Shown here: positions 34,987 to 44,699 of the stretch, one piece after another
Layout: every line of letters starts with the position of its first letter
How positions within the stretch are numbered: the first letter of the stretch is position 1
NCBI GenBank assembly: GCA_946478525.1
Contig: CAMLCH010000010.1
Span: 1-63,596 of the forward strand
Direction: 5' to 3'
Source of the DNA: Snodgrassella alvi_G
GTDB taxonomy: Bacteria > Pseudomonadota > Gammaproteobacteria > Burkholderiales > Neisseriaceae
DNA: 63,596 nt
Position numbers and translations under genes: made by a program
The notes under the pieces: model-generated
Database searches by the model: none
The model's input: only the letters and a program-made list of their open reading frames with translations
What the model was told of the DNA's origin: nothing

Positions 34987-36528
34987 TTACTTAAAATGAC
35001 GGTAATGAGTCAGAGTACGTATTAGTAAACGATTTGGATGTAAGGCTTGCTGCAATTTCGCAGATAAAGGCGATGGAAGACCCAGAATAGCAGCAGCGAT
35101 AGCTTCGGCACAAAGCGGTGCCGTCGCCAGACCACGGCTGCCATGAGCGGTATTGACAAAAGCGCCCGGCAGCCAAGGGCAAGGGGTAGTGACAGGATAA
35201 TTTTTATCATGTTTCAGTTTGGCATAGACATCAAGCATACTTTTCGTGTCACCAATGGGCCCAACTACCGGTAAATGATCATAAGCATCACATCGTAATG
35301 CTGCATGTCCCTGTGGTTTGGTCGTTTGTTGCAAATCATTGGCTAAAGCCGGTAGCCATTCGGTTAAGTGCTGCCAGTTAATTTGTTCATCGCTCAGAGT
35401 CAGAGTGTCATCATTGTTATTGGGATGAAAAGTTGCTCCAAAACACATTTTATCTTGCCAGACAGGTGTAATATAACTTTTACCACTTAATGCACATTTT
35501 AAGCCTTCAGCATAGTCACCCGGATTTGCTGTGGTCGTTTGCCCACGAATTACTTGTAATGGCCAACCAACAATAGGGTCTAACTGATTACTTTGTGCTC
35601 CGGCACAAATGACAATATGAGAAGAATGGATAACTTCCTCTACACCGTCTCGTAGGTATGTAACCTGCCAGCAATCACCGTTATGAGCAAGTTGTTGTAC
35701 CTGAGAATGTGTTAATACATTAATCAGAGGATGAGCTAGCAGGACTTGTACTACACTACGTGGGTTAGCCGTTACCCCAAAAGGCCACCATAAACCTCCA
35801 TTGGGTAAATCAATACCGGCTATTTTAGATGCCTGAGCAGATGTAACTGATTGGTATAACTGACTATCTGGAAGCTTTGAAGCTAATTGTTGATTACGGA
35901 ATTGCTCATCAGCACTGAAATCCAAATGTAGTACACCACAGTCTAGTCTTGGTGCGCCTGTCTGCTTTAATAAACTCAGGCTATAGGCATAACCTGAAAG
36001 CAATAATTCAGTTTGTGCAGTAGGGTTGGGAGAAATTTTGGCATACAGCAGCCCCTGATGATTTCCAGAACCAGCAGTGGCAATTTCATTTTGTTCAATT
36101 ACGGTAACCGCTATATTTCTTTGTGCCAGCGCAAAAGCTGTACTGGCACCGGCTATACCAGCACCGATCACTACTACAGATTGTACTGGTATTTGTTCAG
36201 GTATCGTTAACCACGGTTTTAGCTTTACAGGCTGATGTTTTACTGCAGAAGAAATACATCGGTTATATGCTGACCATTGCTCATAAACATCTGGTCGGAT
36301 AACAAGTAATTTTCCTTTGAAAAAAGGACAGGCATAAACTGGCTGTTGTTGCCAGAATGCTCTGGCTTGCTGCAAGAGACATAATATTTTTTGGCCTTCA
36401 GGTGTTTCTGCATTCACATCCTGTGGCCAATGTTCAGAAATAATAATTAATTCAGGCTGCTCATCATTAATTAATTGTTGACTCAAACGATCAGCCTGTG
36501 GCCATTCCTTATAAAAATAAATACTCAT
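34987..36528 (-). CDS. mnmC: MnmC-type FAD oxidoreductase lacking the methyltransferase domain
   Basis: The 513-residue protein matches the C-terminal FAD oxidoreductase half of MnmC, which converts cmnm5s2U34 to nm5s2U34 in tRNA. The FAD-binding signature GAGIAGASTA starts near residue 122, and NHQGLLYAKISPNP, ALRCDAYDHLPVVGPI and NTAHGSRGLATAP follow in the family order. The E. coli protein has an N-terminal SAM methyltransferase; here there are only about 110 residues without a SAM motif before the FAD domain. An MnmM-type methyltransferase is encoded at 12831-13391 and could supply the missing step. The start overlaps the asmA-like stop by 4 bases (ATGA), so these are co-transcribed. Confidence 0.88.
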   Translation of the reverse strand: MSIYFYKEWPQADRLSQQLINDEQPELIIISEHWPQDVNAETPEGQKILCLLQQARAFWQQQPVYACPFFKGKLLVIRPDVYEQWSAYNRCISSAVKHQPVKLKPWLTIPEQIPVQSVVVIGAGIAGASTAFALAQRNIAVTVIEQNEIATAGSGNHQGLLYAKISPNPTAQTELLLSGYAYSLSLLKQTGAPRLDCGVLHLDFSADEQFRNQQLASKLPDSQLYQSVTSAQASKIAGIDLPNGGLWWPFGVTANPRSVVQVLLAHPLINVLTHSQVQQLAHNGDCWQVTYLRDGVEEVIHSSHIVICAGAQSNQLDPIVGWPLQVIRGQTTTANPGDYAEGLKCALSGKSYITPVWQDKMCFGATFHPNNNDDTLTLSDEQINWQHLTEWLPALANDLQQTTKPQGHAALRCDAYDHLPVVGPIGDTKSMLDVYAKLKHDKNYPVTTPCPWLPGAFVNTAHGSRGLATAPLCAEAIAAAILGLPSPLSAKLQQALHPNRLLIRTLTHYRHFK

Positions 36529-38690
36529 GGTTTATTTGCCGGATTATTGGCTTCAGAGTCAGAACTGGCTCCCTGATTAAGCCATTGCCATTGTTGTTGC
36601 AAAGTTTGTCGCAAAGTATCATGTTTTTGCTTAGAAGTATGCAGACCAGCAGTAAGTCGCTGATAATCAATAGTAAAGCTTGGATGCTTAAAGGTACCAT
36701 TAATTCGTAAAGGTAAATAATTTAACGAATTTCCACGGCGTGTAGCTACCAGAACATTGAAATCCATTTGCTGTTGCTGCCATTTTATATTGCCGTTTCC
36801 TTTTATATCAAAGTTATCAGCATGTAACTGGAGATGGCTATTCTCAGTAAAAGAATTATTGATTGGCAAATTTAGCTTGATGGACTGAAATGGCGTGTAG
36901 TTAGTTTCGTTGTAGGACAATGCAGTCTGATTATCACTGTGCTGTAAGATATTATTAATATCTATACCGTTCCAGACCCCTTTGCGAATCTGGATTTTGG
37001 CATTACCAGTTATATTAGCCAGCGATTTTTTCCAGGATATGCCACTACTGTGCAGATCTATATCTACATCACCCTGACCATCAAGATTATTAAAACCAAA
37101 CATGTCCTGCATAAATGATTTTATTTGTATGTCTGAAACATGTTGTTTTGTTTTCCAGCTCATAGGAATACTATTGCTGATGTGTAACATGCCTGTTGTT
37201 TCGCCACCATACAAATGAAGATTAAGCGGATCAATGGTTAAATTTTCAGCGTCAGCTGTTAATGTGGACTTTACCTGATTAAATTGTACCGTTAGTGTTT
37301 GCAAAACATTGGTATTAAATTGAAGTTCGATAATGCGGTTTTTAAACCATTTCTTCCATAAATTTTGCCAGTTTTCTGGTAATGAAGTTAACGGATTTTC
37401 CAGATATGGACGTAAATTTAGTTGTGCTAAATTGACAATACCGCTTAATTTGACCTTTTTCCCTTCTTTATGATAATTCAATGATACACTTAACGGTTGA
37501 TTATCAAATTGTCCTTGTAAATTGATCTGAGTATTACCAGTCTTGTCGCCTTCAACCGTGCCGTTCAAATCACTAATAAATCGAGAGTTAGGGAGCTGGT
37601 TGACACTATCCTGATGACTATTGATGGAAAGATTATTTATTAGCCAATGCTCAGTATCCTGCCATGACAATTGTCCATTAAAGGTAAGAGCTGTTTGATA
37701 GAAGTTATTTTGCCAGCCACTATCAATCTGAAACTGTTCTATAGACCATTGATTTTTGCTCCAGTTCGCATTACTTGCCGTTAAGGTGGTATTGACATTA
37801 TTCTCTCCGAACTGAGCAGTGGCTACGCCTGTAATTTGTGGCAGTAACAATGTACCAAAACTAAATTTCCAGTTTTGGCCAGTACCTGAAATGTGAAATT
37901 GATGTTGCTGACTTTGCCATTGCCATTGGACTTGTCCTGTCTGTAATAAGTGTTCTTTTGAATTCAGACGAGCGTCAAAATTCCATTGACCAGTACTTTT
38001 ACCCAGCCACGGTAATTCAGTTTCGATATTAAGCTTAACATCCTGCCATTGAATTGCTGCGTGAGGACGATAAATACCATTAATTTGAAAATTTAGGCTG
38101 GCTAGATGGTTGCCACTGAGCAAACCATTTGATTGTAAAGCACTACTATTATTATCTATCGTAGAGAGCTGTAAATTTAAGTTACTGATTTGTTGTAAAT
38201 TATTTTCATTTTGAATACTGACATGAGCGTTTTCAACAATAAACCGATTTACATGCAAACGAACGGCTGAATCGGAATACTCAAAAAGATTTTGCACATT
38301 CCATTGTCCCTGAGGACTCTGAATCAAATTAATTTGCGCATTAAATAACTGCAACTTCTCAATAACCGGCTTACCAAACAAACTTTGCCAGCCCAGACCT
38401 ATTTTTACTGTTTTAACAAGCGCTATCTCACTATGATCAGTAGAATTATTTAGACGCAAATTATGCAGAGTAACCGTAGGACGAGGAAAAAGTGAGCGAC
38501 TTATATCCTGATCAAACACTACCTGTTGACCATTTTTAGCGACCACCATGTCAACATGTTTCTGTATTTTTTCAGCATTAAATAAATATTGCAATACCGC
38601 TATATCAATGACTAACAATAATAATAGCGTTAAGCAACTAAAAACGATTAACTTTAGCCAAAACTTACCAGAGTGCAGTAAGGAAATCAT
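36525..38690 (-). CDS. AsmA family protein
   Basis: The 721-residue protein has one N-terminal membrane helix (about 12-36) and a long beta-rich periplasmic part typical of AsmA/TamB-like proteins, which are thought to bridge the periplasm and move phospholipids. The C-terminal AsmA region (FNNLDGQGDVDIDLHSSG, then GNAKIQIRKGVWNGIDI and a late LPLRINGTFKHPSFTIDY) is well conserved. The order and length fit the family. A short disordered tail follows. It is the first gene of a unit with mnmC. Confidence 0.9.
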   Translation of the reverse strand: MISLLHSGKFWLKLIVFSCLTLLLLLVIDIAVLQYLFNAEKIQKHVDMVVAKNGQQVVFDQDISRSLFPRPTVTLHNLRLNNSTDHSEIALVKTVKIGLGWQSLFGKPVIEKLQLFNAQINLIQSPQGQWNVQNLFEYSDSAVRLHVNRFIVENAHVSIQNENNLQQISNLNLQLSTIDNNSSALQSNGLLSGNHLASLNFQINGIYRPHAAIQWQDVKLNIETELPWLGKSTGQWNFDARLNSKEHLLQTGQVQWQWQSQQHQFHISGTGQNWKFSFGTLLLPQITGVATAQFGENNVNTTLTASNANWSKNQWSIEQFQIDSGWQNNFYQTALTFNGQLSWQDTEHWLINNLSINSHQDSVNQLPNSRFISDLNGTVEGDKTGNTQINLQGQFDNQPLSVSLNYHKEGKKVKLSGIVNLAQLNLRPYLENPLTSLPENWQNLWKKWFKNRIIELQFNTNVLQTLTVQFNQVKSTLTADAENLTIDPLNLHLYGGETTGMLHISNSIPMSWKTKQHVSDIQIKSFMQDMFGFNNLDGQGDVDIDLHSSGISWKKSLANITGNAKIQIRKGVWNGIDINNILQHSDNQTALSYNETNYTPFQSIKLNLPINNSFTENSHLQLHADNFDIKGNGNIKWQQQQMDFNVLVATRRGNSLNYLPLRINGTFKHPSFTIDYQRLTAGLHTSKQKHDTLRQTLQQQWQWLNQGASSDSEANNPANKP

Positions 38691-39141
38691 ATTTTATAAT
38701 TACACTTAATCAGGAAATTAACCTAGGGCAAAAGCCCAAAATAGCTTAGTAAACAAAACAATTGACCAGTCCAGAGTAGCCAACAATAAGCCTTCAAATT
38801 TGTATTTTTCAAACTCAGATTTTATATCAAGCTACCCCTTATAAAGTTTAAACAAATTACCAGTTGTCTGACCATTAAAATAACTATACATTTTCACTGA
38901 TTCGTTTTGCAGCCGTATCAATTAACAGCTGCAGAACGAAGCAAAATTTTCGTCAATTAATGGGATCAATAATACTAAGCTAACCTAAATTTAATCCAAA
39001 ATACAAACATAACAATAATTAGTTTTCTCAGACAGTCACTAAATGCTACATCGACGAATTACTAACGATAGTCGGCTTCTTAAATATCACCAGCGAATTT
39101 CGATTATCCCAAAAGCTAAAACCAGTATAGATTTAAATGTT
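38691..39141. other. Spacer between suhB and the asmA-like gene
   Basis: This 451-base interval carries the hairpin at 38901-38940, listed separately. I see no ORF or other clear element. The promoter of the asmA-like gene should be near 38700-38750. Confidence 0.5.
38901..38940. repeat. Long-stem hairpin between suhB and the asmA-like gene
   Basis: TTCGTTTTGCAGC (38901-38913) pairs with GCTGCAGAACGAA (38928-38940), 13 bp with one wobble and a 14-base loop. It has no adjacent T run on either strand. It could be a weak terminator for suhB or an unknown structured RNA element. Confidence 0.5.
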
Positions 39142-39930
39142 TTAGTTTAAATGGGAACCAATAATTGATAATAATTGGGCCAGAATTTTAGGATTGGCCG
39201 CCACAATATTGCCGCTATTGAGCCAGCTTTGCTCCCCCTGCATATCAGTAACAATTCCACCAGCTTCCTGAACGATCAAAGCACCACCTGCTATATCCCA
39301 TGGTTTGAGATTAAATTCAAAAAAACCATCCACCCGCCCACTGGCTACATTACATAAATCTAGAGCAGCAGAGCCTTCACGTCTGGCACCGGCAGTTTTA
39401 CTAAGCACATCTTTTAAAATGGCCAAATAGGTATCCATAATAGATTGATCTACAACCGGAAATCCAGTAGCAATCAAACTACGCAACATATCAATGCGAT
39501 TGCTAACTCTAATTCTTTTATCGTTTAACAAAGCACCCTGACCACGACTAGCCACATAAAGATCATTTTGTTCTGGTGCATAGACCAGTGCTTCTGCTAA
39601 GACGCCCTTATGTAACAAGGCCATTGAAATGGCATATTGTTTATGGCCATGAAGAAAATTTGTTGTTCCATCTAAAGGATCTATTATCCATTGATATTCA
39701 GCTTTATTTTCACCCAAAAATCCAGATTCTTCACTTAAAATAGCATGATGAGGATAGACTTCCTGTATGGTGTTGATAATAATATTTTCCGCTTCACGAT
39801 CTACTTCGGAAACAAAATCATTACTTGCTTTATTATCAACTTTAATATTACTTAAATTACCGCTAGCTCGATGCATCATCTGACCAGCTTTACGTGCTGC
39901 TTTCCAGGCTGTAGTTAAAATAGGATTCAT
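39142..39930 (-). CDS. suhB: Inositol-1-monophosphatase family protein (SuhB-like)
   Basis: This is a Mg-dependent phosphatase, 262 residues from the ATG at 39930 (MNPILTTAWKAARKAG). The open frame extends to 40020, but the extra 30 residues do not match the family. Metal-binding motifs are ILSEESG, WIIDPLDGTTNFLHG and WDIAGGALIVQEAGG. In E. coli SuhB also joins the rRNA antitermination complex with NusA, a role that cannot be judged here. The gene stands alone, with long spacers on both sides. Confidence 0.95.
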   Translation of the reverse strand: MNPILTTAWKAARKAGQMMHRASGNLSNIKVDNKASNDFVSEVDREAENIIINTIQEVYPHHAILSEESGFLGENKAEYQWIIDPLDGTTNFLHGHKQYAISMALLHKGVLAEALVYAPEQNDLYVASRGQGALLNDKRIRVSNRIDMLRSLIATGFPVVDQSIMDTYLAILKDVLSKTAGARREGSAALDLCNVASGRVDGFFEFNLKPWDIAGGALIVQEAGGIVTDMQGEQSWLNSGNIVAANPKILAQLLSIIGSHLN

Positions 39931-40669
39931 ACAGATTCTCATAATAGGGCAATATATGCCTTGATATTTGGATATATATTCAATTAGTTTAAAGAACAAA
40001 TAACGCTTAAAGATAAGCATTCAAAATTTCATTCATTATACGCCAAAAAAGCTATTTATTCAGATTTTGGTCTTAGTATATGTATGAGGAATATGAACAG
40101 CCATTTGCAATCTAATAATTAAATTTGCATATAAATAAAATAAACTAATAAAGTTTGCATAAAATTATAAATTTTAAATAAATAGCTATGCTAGTGTTAT
40201 AAGTGAATAAATAATAAAAAATGACTTATATGTGATTTGTTATTACGAATTAAATTTCAAGATAATAAAAATTGACCATAGCTTCCCAAAAAAATAACTG
40301 TAAATAATTAGCGTAAAATAAATATTTATTAACACAATTAATATATATCTATACAGAAAATGCTAATACTCGAATCAATATTAGCTGTAACAGATAAACA
40401 TGCTATTGGGTCTTGAACAAAAACCTAGTTGTTAGCAATATTGATAATCTTGGAAAATAAAAACATTGCTGATACCAAGATTTAGATTAAATCTAGCTTT
40501 TTTCTAGATAGTTTACGAATTTAGTCAATGCTGTCGTATAAGAGTTATTAGACCAATTATTCACAAAATGCTGCAACACAATATATATAAAAAAACTTAA
40601 CAATCTTGCATTACCTATCTTTTGCTATATATTAATAAATTAAATTTGCAAAATGCTATCTAAAACGAT
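39931..40669. other. Large divergent spacer with unexplained hairpins (suhB / trmJ)
   Basis: This AT-rich spacer of about 740 bases has no convincing ORF. It contains AATCTTGG (40446-40453) with its perfect inverse CCAAGATT (40475-40482), followed at once by the palindrome TAGATTAAATCTA and a T-rich tract. This could be the terminator end of a small RNA gene. No known RNA family was recognised. Confidence 0.4.
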
Positions 40670-41476
40670 ATGAATAAACCTGAATTGCCATCTTATCTAA
40701 ATAATATACATATTGTTCTGACTCGAACTAGCCATCCTGCTAATATTGGTTCTGCAGCTCGGGCGATGAAAACCATGGGCTTAACCAAACTGATTTTGGT
40801 TGCGCCTAAGTTAATGCAAACACCAATGACGCCAGAACCACCGCAATTTGATGCAAATTGTCCAGAGGCATTTACCTTACCTGAAGAAAGCTATATTCTG
40901 GCTTCTGGGGCACGAGATGTGTTGGAGGAAGCCAAAGTAGTGTCTACTTTAGCCGAAGCTTTAGCTATGACAACGCTTTCATGCGCATTAACCAGTCGCC
41001 GTCGCGAACTGACTGCTCCCCTACATACCCCGCGAGAATTGACACCATCGTTACTGGTCGCTGCACAATCTGATCAACAAGTAGCACTGGTTTTTGGTAA
41101 TGAAACATTTGGGCTGAGCATTGAAGAAACTCAGCTATGTAATCGACTTATTACCATCAACGGAAATCCAGATTATTTTTCACTCAATCTGGCGCAAGCA
41201 GTGCAGGTTATCTGTTACGAACTATTTAGCCAGGTCAATGTCAGCATGGCGCATTTACAACAAGAACTGAATCTGGCCAATCATCAACAAATCAGCAGCA
41301 TGGTGATGCATTTACGACAAATTATGGATAATGCTGGTTTTTTTAATCGTCGTAATGAAGAAAGATTAATGCGACGTATGGCAGCTATGTTTGATCGGGC
41401 CGCATTGACCACCGAAGATATAGATATCCTGCGAGGTTTTTACAATACTATAAACCAGCGAATGCAGTCCAAATAG
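40670..41476 (+). CDS. trmJ: tRNA (cytidine/uridine-32-2'-O)-methyltransferase
   Basis: This SPOUT-family enzyme methylates the ribose of nucleotide 32 in several tRNAs. The 268-residue protein begins with IHIVLTRTSHPANIGSAARA and contains the SAM-knot region QVALVFGNETFGLS (about 141-155) and NPDYFSLNLAQAVQVICYEL (about 168-188). These are diagnostic of TrmJ rather than other SPOUT enzymes. The C-terminal helical dimerisation region is present. A GTG or ATG start of the next gene follows immediately (41477 or 41519), so they are co-transcribed. Confidence 0.95.
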   Translation: MNKPELPSYLNNIHIVLTRTSHPANIGSAARAMKTMGLTKLILVAPKLMQTPMTPEPPQFDANCPEAFTLPEESYILASGARDVLEEAKVVSTLAEALAMTTLSCALTSRRRELTAPLHTPRELTPSLLVAAQSDQQVALVFGNETFGLSIEETQLCNRLITINGNPDYFSLNLAQAVQVICYELFSQVNVSMAHLQQELNLANHQQISSMVMHLRQIMDNAGFFNRRNEERLMRRMAAMFDRAALTTEDIDILRGFYNTINQRMQSK

Positions 41477-41518
41477 GTGGAAAAGTTCATCACCTCATTA
41501 GCTAGGATTCAATTATTT

Positions 41519-42388
41519 ATGAATTATGCATTAGATGCATTATGGTGGCGCTTGCAAACACCACAAGTTCGCGATTTGGCGACGTTATTAACAGCGCCAG
41601 CACCATGGCACACTTTTTGTGAGTTGCCGGTTATACAATTATTGGGCAATGAAGGTTTTCGATTTTTACTTAATCTAGATACACATCCACAAAATCTTCT
41701 TAGCTTTCTAAACAAACAACCGCCTCATCACAACCGACTTGGTATTTATGCAGAACAATTATTATGTTTCTGGTTTCAGTATGCACCACATTGCCAATTG
41801 ATTGGCTCTAATCTGCCTATTGTTCAAAACAAACAATCTTTAGGGGCAGCAGATTTTATTGTTAAGATCGACCAAAAACACTTTCATCTGGAATTAACCT
41901 GTAAATATTATGGAGCTGCCCAGCTTGAAATGACCGCTTTTGCTGGTCTTAATCATACAGATAGATTAGTAAATAAAGTTAACAAATTGGAAAAGCAATT
42001 AACTTTACTCAGGCAGCTCCCATTATCCGTCTTGCCTGAAGTGAATATTAATATCGCCAATCTACCTTCCGCCAGTATCGTTCGCGGCATGTTATTTACT
42101 CCGCAAGCAAAAATGTACCATCATCCAGTCATTAATCGTTTCTGTTGGCAAGGTTACTGGATAAATAAGTGGACAGACTGGCCAGTTAATTTGCACAAAG
42201 ATACACGCTTCTGGACGCATAAGCGTTTATCTTTGCTAGCACCTGCCCGAATTAGTAGCGAAGAAACCATGACTTTTGAGCAGGTAAAGCACGTTGAACA
42301 TGGAATACTAGCGATATTACAACAGCGCGCAGATGGTTATTGGCATGAGGTTGACCGTATTATGAAAATTAATAATGACGAAAATTAA
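41519..42388 (+). CDS. DUF1853 family protein
   Basis: The 289-residue protein from the ATG at 41519 begins MNYALDALWWRLQTPQVRDL, the usual front of DUF1853. The open frame reaches back to a GTG at 41477, directly after the trmJ stop, but the added 14 residues lack family support. Conserved patches include RLGIYAEQLLCFWFQ, LGAADFIVK and FHLELTCKYYG; the last, with Asp, Glu and Lys residues, resembles the active-site arrangement of the PD-(D/E)XK nuclease fold. That link is my inference. The family is known mainly from proteobacteria and has no established function. The gene is downstream of trmJ. Confidence 0.85.
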   Translation: MNYALDALWWRLQTPQVRDLATLLTAPAPWHTFCELPVIQLLGNEGFRFLLNLDTHPQNLLSFLNKQPPHHNRLGIYAEQLLCFWFQYAPHCQLIGSNLPIVQNKQSLGAADFIVKIDQKHFHLELTCKYYGAAQLEMTAFAGLNHTDRLVNKVNKLEKQLTLLRQLPLSVLPEVNINIANLPSASIVRGMLFTPQAKMYHHPVINRFCWQGYWINKWTDWPVNLHKDTRFWTHKRLSLLAPARISSEETMTFEQVKHVEHGILAILQQRADGYWHEVDRIMKINNDEN

Positions 42389-42558
42389 TCATAATTAGTT
42401 GAAGATATTTGCTACCACATAGGTTTTTATTAAGGCTTATGGTAAAATTATCATTTAATTTTTTGTCTGTCTGAATCAGTAGCCGTATTAGTCATACCAA
42501 CCAACATCCATGATAGACAAAGCAGAAATCAATTAAACATCTAACTTAAGGGTTTACG

Positions 42559-43878
42559 ATGAGCGTAACGGTAGAAAAACTAGATAATTTAGAGCGTAAA
42601 GTTATTCTGTCTCTGAATTGGGATGAGATCAGAACAAAAGTTAATGCGCGGATGAAAGCGGCACAAAAGCGCGCTCGTGTAGATGGCTTTCGTCCGGGAA
42701 AAGCTCCGTTAAAAATGATTGACGCCATGTATGGTTATGGCATTCGTGATGAAGTTTTAAACGAATTAACCCATAAAGCATTTGAAGAACTTATCGTATC
42801 CGAAAAATTAAAAGTAGCAGGGTTGAAGAGCCTGACAGCTTTAGAAGATGCAGAACAGGACGATGAAAAAGTTTATAAAATCGCCGTAGTGTTTGAAGAA
42901 TTTCCGGAAATCAAAATCGGTGATCTGAGTACTCAGGAAGTTACAAAAATTACCACAGAAATTGGCGAGACAGAAATTGATAAAACGGTTGAAATTCTGC
43001 GTCAACAGCGTACACGCTTTAATCATGTTGAACGTGAAGCACTGAACAATGATCGGGTTATTATTGATTTTAACGGTAAAATTGATGGTGAAGATTTTGC
43101 CGGTGGTAGTGCCGAAAATTATGCTTTTATGCTGGGTAAAGAGCAGATGCTGCCTGACTTTGAAGCCGGCGTAATTGGCATGAAAGAAAATGAAGTAAAA
43201 GAAGTTTCTGTTACTTTCCCAGAAGACTATCAGAGCAAAGATGTTGCTGGTAAAACAGCAATCTTCACTATCACTCTGAAAAACGTTTCTGAAGCTGTTT
43301 TGCCGGAAGTAAATGAAGAATTTGCTAAATCATTGGGCATCGAAGATGGCGATATTAGCAAAATGCGTACTGAAATCAAAAAAAATGTGGAACGTGAAGT
43401 TAATCGCCGTGTCAATGAAATGACCAAGGAAAGTGCTATCAATGCATTATTGGCAGCTACTCCAATTGAAGTACCTAGCTCAATAGTTGCCGAAGAAGCC
43501 AAAAATTTAGCTGAACAAATGAAAGAAAATTTTGCTGCCCAAGGTATGGATAGTAAAGACTTAAACCTTCCATTGGAAATGTTTAACGAACAGGCTAAAC
43601 GTCGTGTCAGCATTAGTTTGGCAATGGGTGAACTGGTTCGTGACCAGAAATTGGAGCCAACAGAAGAGCAGATCAAAAAAATTGTTAGCGAATTTGCTGA
43701 TAGTTATGAAGATCCGCAAGAAGTCATAGATTGGTACTACAGTGACAAAAAAAATCTTCAGGGTCCAACCTCGCTTGCTATTGAACAAAATGTAGTTGAC
43801 TACATTTTAAGTAAAGCAAAAGTTACCGATAAAGTTATGTCTTTTGAAGAAGTTATGGGTCAACAGGCACGAGCTTAA
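42559..43878 (+). CDS. tig: Trigger factor
   Basis: This ribosome-bound chaperone and peptidyl-prolyl isomerase meets nascent chains at the exit tunnel. The 439-residue protein has the N-terminal ribosome-binding domain with the signature GFRPGKAPLKM (near residue 45). The FKBP-like domain (about 150-245, with DFNGKIDGEDFAGG) and the long helical C-terminal domain follow. The length is normal. A hairpin follows at 43906-43942, before clpP. Confidence 0.97.
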   Translation: MSVTVEKLDNLERKVILSLNWDEIRTKVNARMKAAQKRARVDGFRPGKAPLKMIDAMYGYGIRDEVLNELTHKAFEELIVSEKLKVAGLKSLTALEDAEQDDEKVYKIAVVFEEFPEIKIGDLSTQEVTKITTEIGETEIDKTVEILRQQRTRFNHVEREALNNDRVIIDFNGKIDGEDFAGGSAENYAFMLGKEQMLPDFEAGVIGMKENEVKEVSVTFPEDYQSKDVAGKTAIFTITLKNVSEAVLPEVNEEFAKSLGIEDGDISKMRTEIKKNVEREVNRRVNEMTKESAINALLAATPIEVPSSIVAEEAKNLAEQMKENFAAQGMDSKDLNLPLEMFNEQAKRRVSISLAMGELVRDQKLEPTEEQIKKIVSEFADSYEDPQEVIDWYYSDKKNLQGPTSLAIEQNVVDYILSKAKVTDKVMSFEEVMGQQARA

Positions 43879-43905
43879 GCTGAGCAGCCATTTCGGATAA
43901 TATAT

Positions 43906-43942
43906 AAAAGCACCAAAGTACTTTAGCTGCTTAGGTGCTTTT
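43906..43942 (+). terminator. Terminator-like hairpin between tig and clpP
   Basis: AAAAGCACC (43906-43914) pairs with GGTGCTTTT (43934-43942), 9 bp perfect, with a smaller palindrome (AAAGTACTTT) in the loop. It ends in a T run, 21 bases before the clpP start. It may be a terminator or may attenuate read-through into clpP. Confidence 0.65.
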
Positions 43943-43963
43943 CATTTTGATAAAGGATAATCT

Positions 43964-44575
43964 ATGTCGAAGATTGAAAATCTAGGTCTGGTGCCAATGG
44001 TGGTTGAGCAAAGCGGACGCGGTGAACGTGCTTATGATATCTATTCACGTTTATTGAAAGAACGTATTGTCTTTATGGTTGGTCCGGTAACAGATGAAAC
44101 AGCAAATTTAGTCGTTGCTCAGTTGTTATTTCTCGAAAGTGAAAACCCAGATAAGGATATCTCTCTGTATATCAATTCTCCAGGAGGCTCTGTAACTGCG
44201 GGTATGTCTATTTTTGATACCATGAATTTTATCAAACCAGATGTTGCGACTTTATGCTTGGGGCAGGCTGCCAGTATGGGTGCTTTTTTATTATCAGCAG
44301 GTACAAAAGGGAAACGTTTTGCCTTACCCAATAGTCGCGTTATGATTCACCAACCTTTAATTAGTGGGGGGCTTGGTGGTCAGGCATCTGATATTGAAAT
44401 TCATGCACGGGAATTACTGAAATTGAAAAAGCAATTGAATGAACATCTTGCCAAACATACCGGTCAAAAACTTGAACAAATAGAGAAAGATACTGATCGA
44501 GACAATTTTATGTCTGCTGAAGAAGCAAAGGAATATGGCTTGATTGATGAAGTTCTTATTCACCGAGTTAAATAA
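43964..44575 (+). CDS. clpP: ATP-dependent Clp protease proteolytic subunit
   Basis: This serine protease forms a barrel that degrades proteins fed by ClpX or ClpA. The 203-residue protein has the catalytic triad Ser104 (QAASMGAF), His129 (RVMIHQPL) and Asp180 (DTDRDNF). A short N-terminal propeptide is typical. It is downstream of tig, the usual neighbour. clpX, which often follows, is absent here; a strong terminator and the convergent rodA gene take its place. Confidence 0.98.
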   Translation: MSKIENLGLVPMVVEQSGRGERAYDIYSRLLKERIVFMVGPVTDETANLVVAQLLFLESENPDKDISLYINSPGGSVTAGMSIFDTMNFIKPDVATLCLGQAASMGAFLLSAGTKGKRFALPNSRVMIHQPLISGGLGGQASDIEIHARELLKLKKQLNEHLAKHTGQKLEQIEKDTDRDNFMSAEEAKEYGLIDEVLIHRVK

Positions 44576-44606
44576 GTTTGATTTTAGCCAATTACCAATT
44601 AGCAAT

Positions 44607-44637
44607 AAAAAATCGAAACAATTTGTTTCGATTTTTT
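44607..44637. terminator. Bidirectional intrinsic terminator, clpP / rodA
   Basis: A perfect 14-bp stem (44607-44620 with 44624-44637) has a 3-base loop, an A run on the left and a T run on the right. It lies between convergent clpP and rodA and can end transcription from both sides. Confidence 0.92.
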
Positions 44638-44699
44638 ATTATCTGAATCAGGAAAATATCCATAGTTGATCAAAAAAATAACTTATTCTACTTAGTTGA

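Noticed and set aside
43230..43676. 148-codon ORF on the minus strand
   Set aside because: It is a shadow of the trigger factor gene; the tig frame has full domain support.
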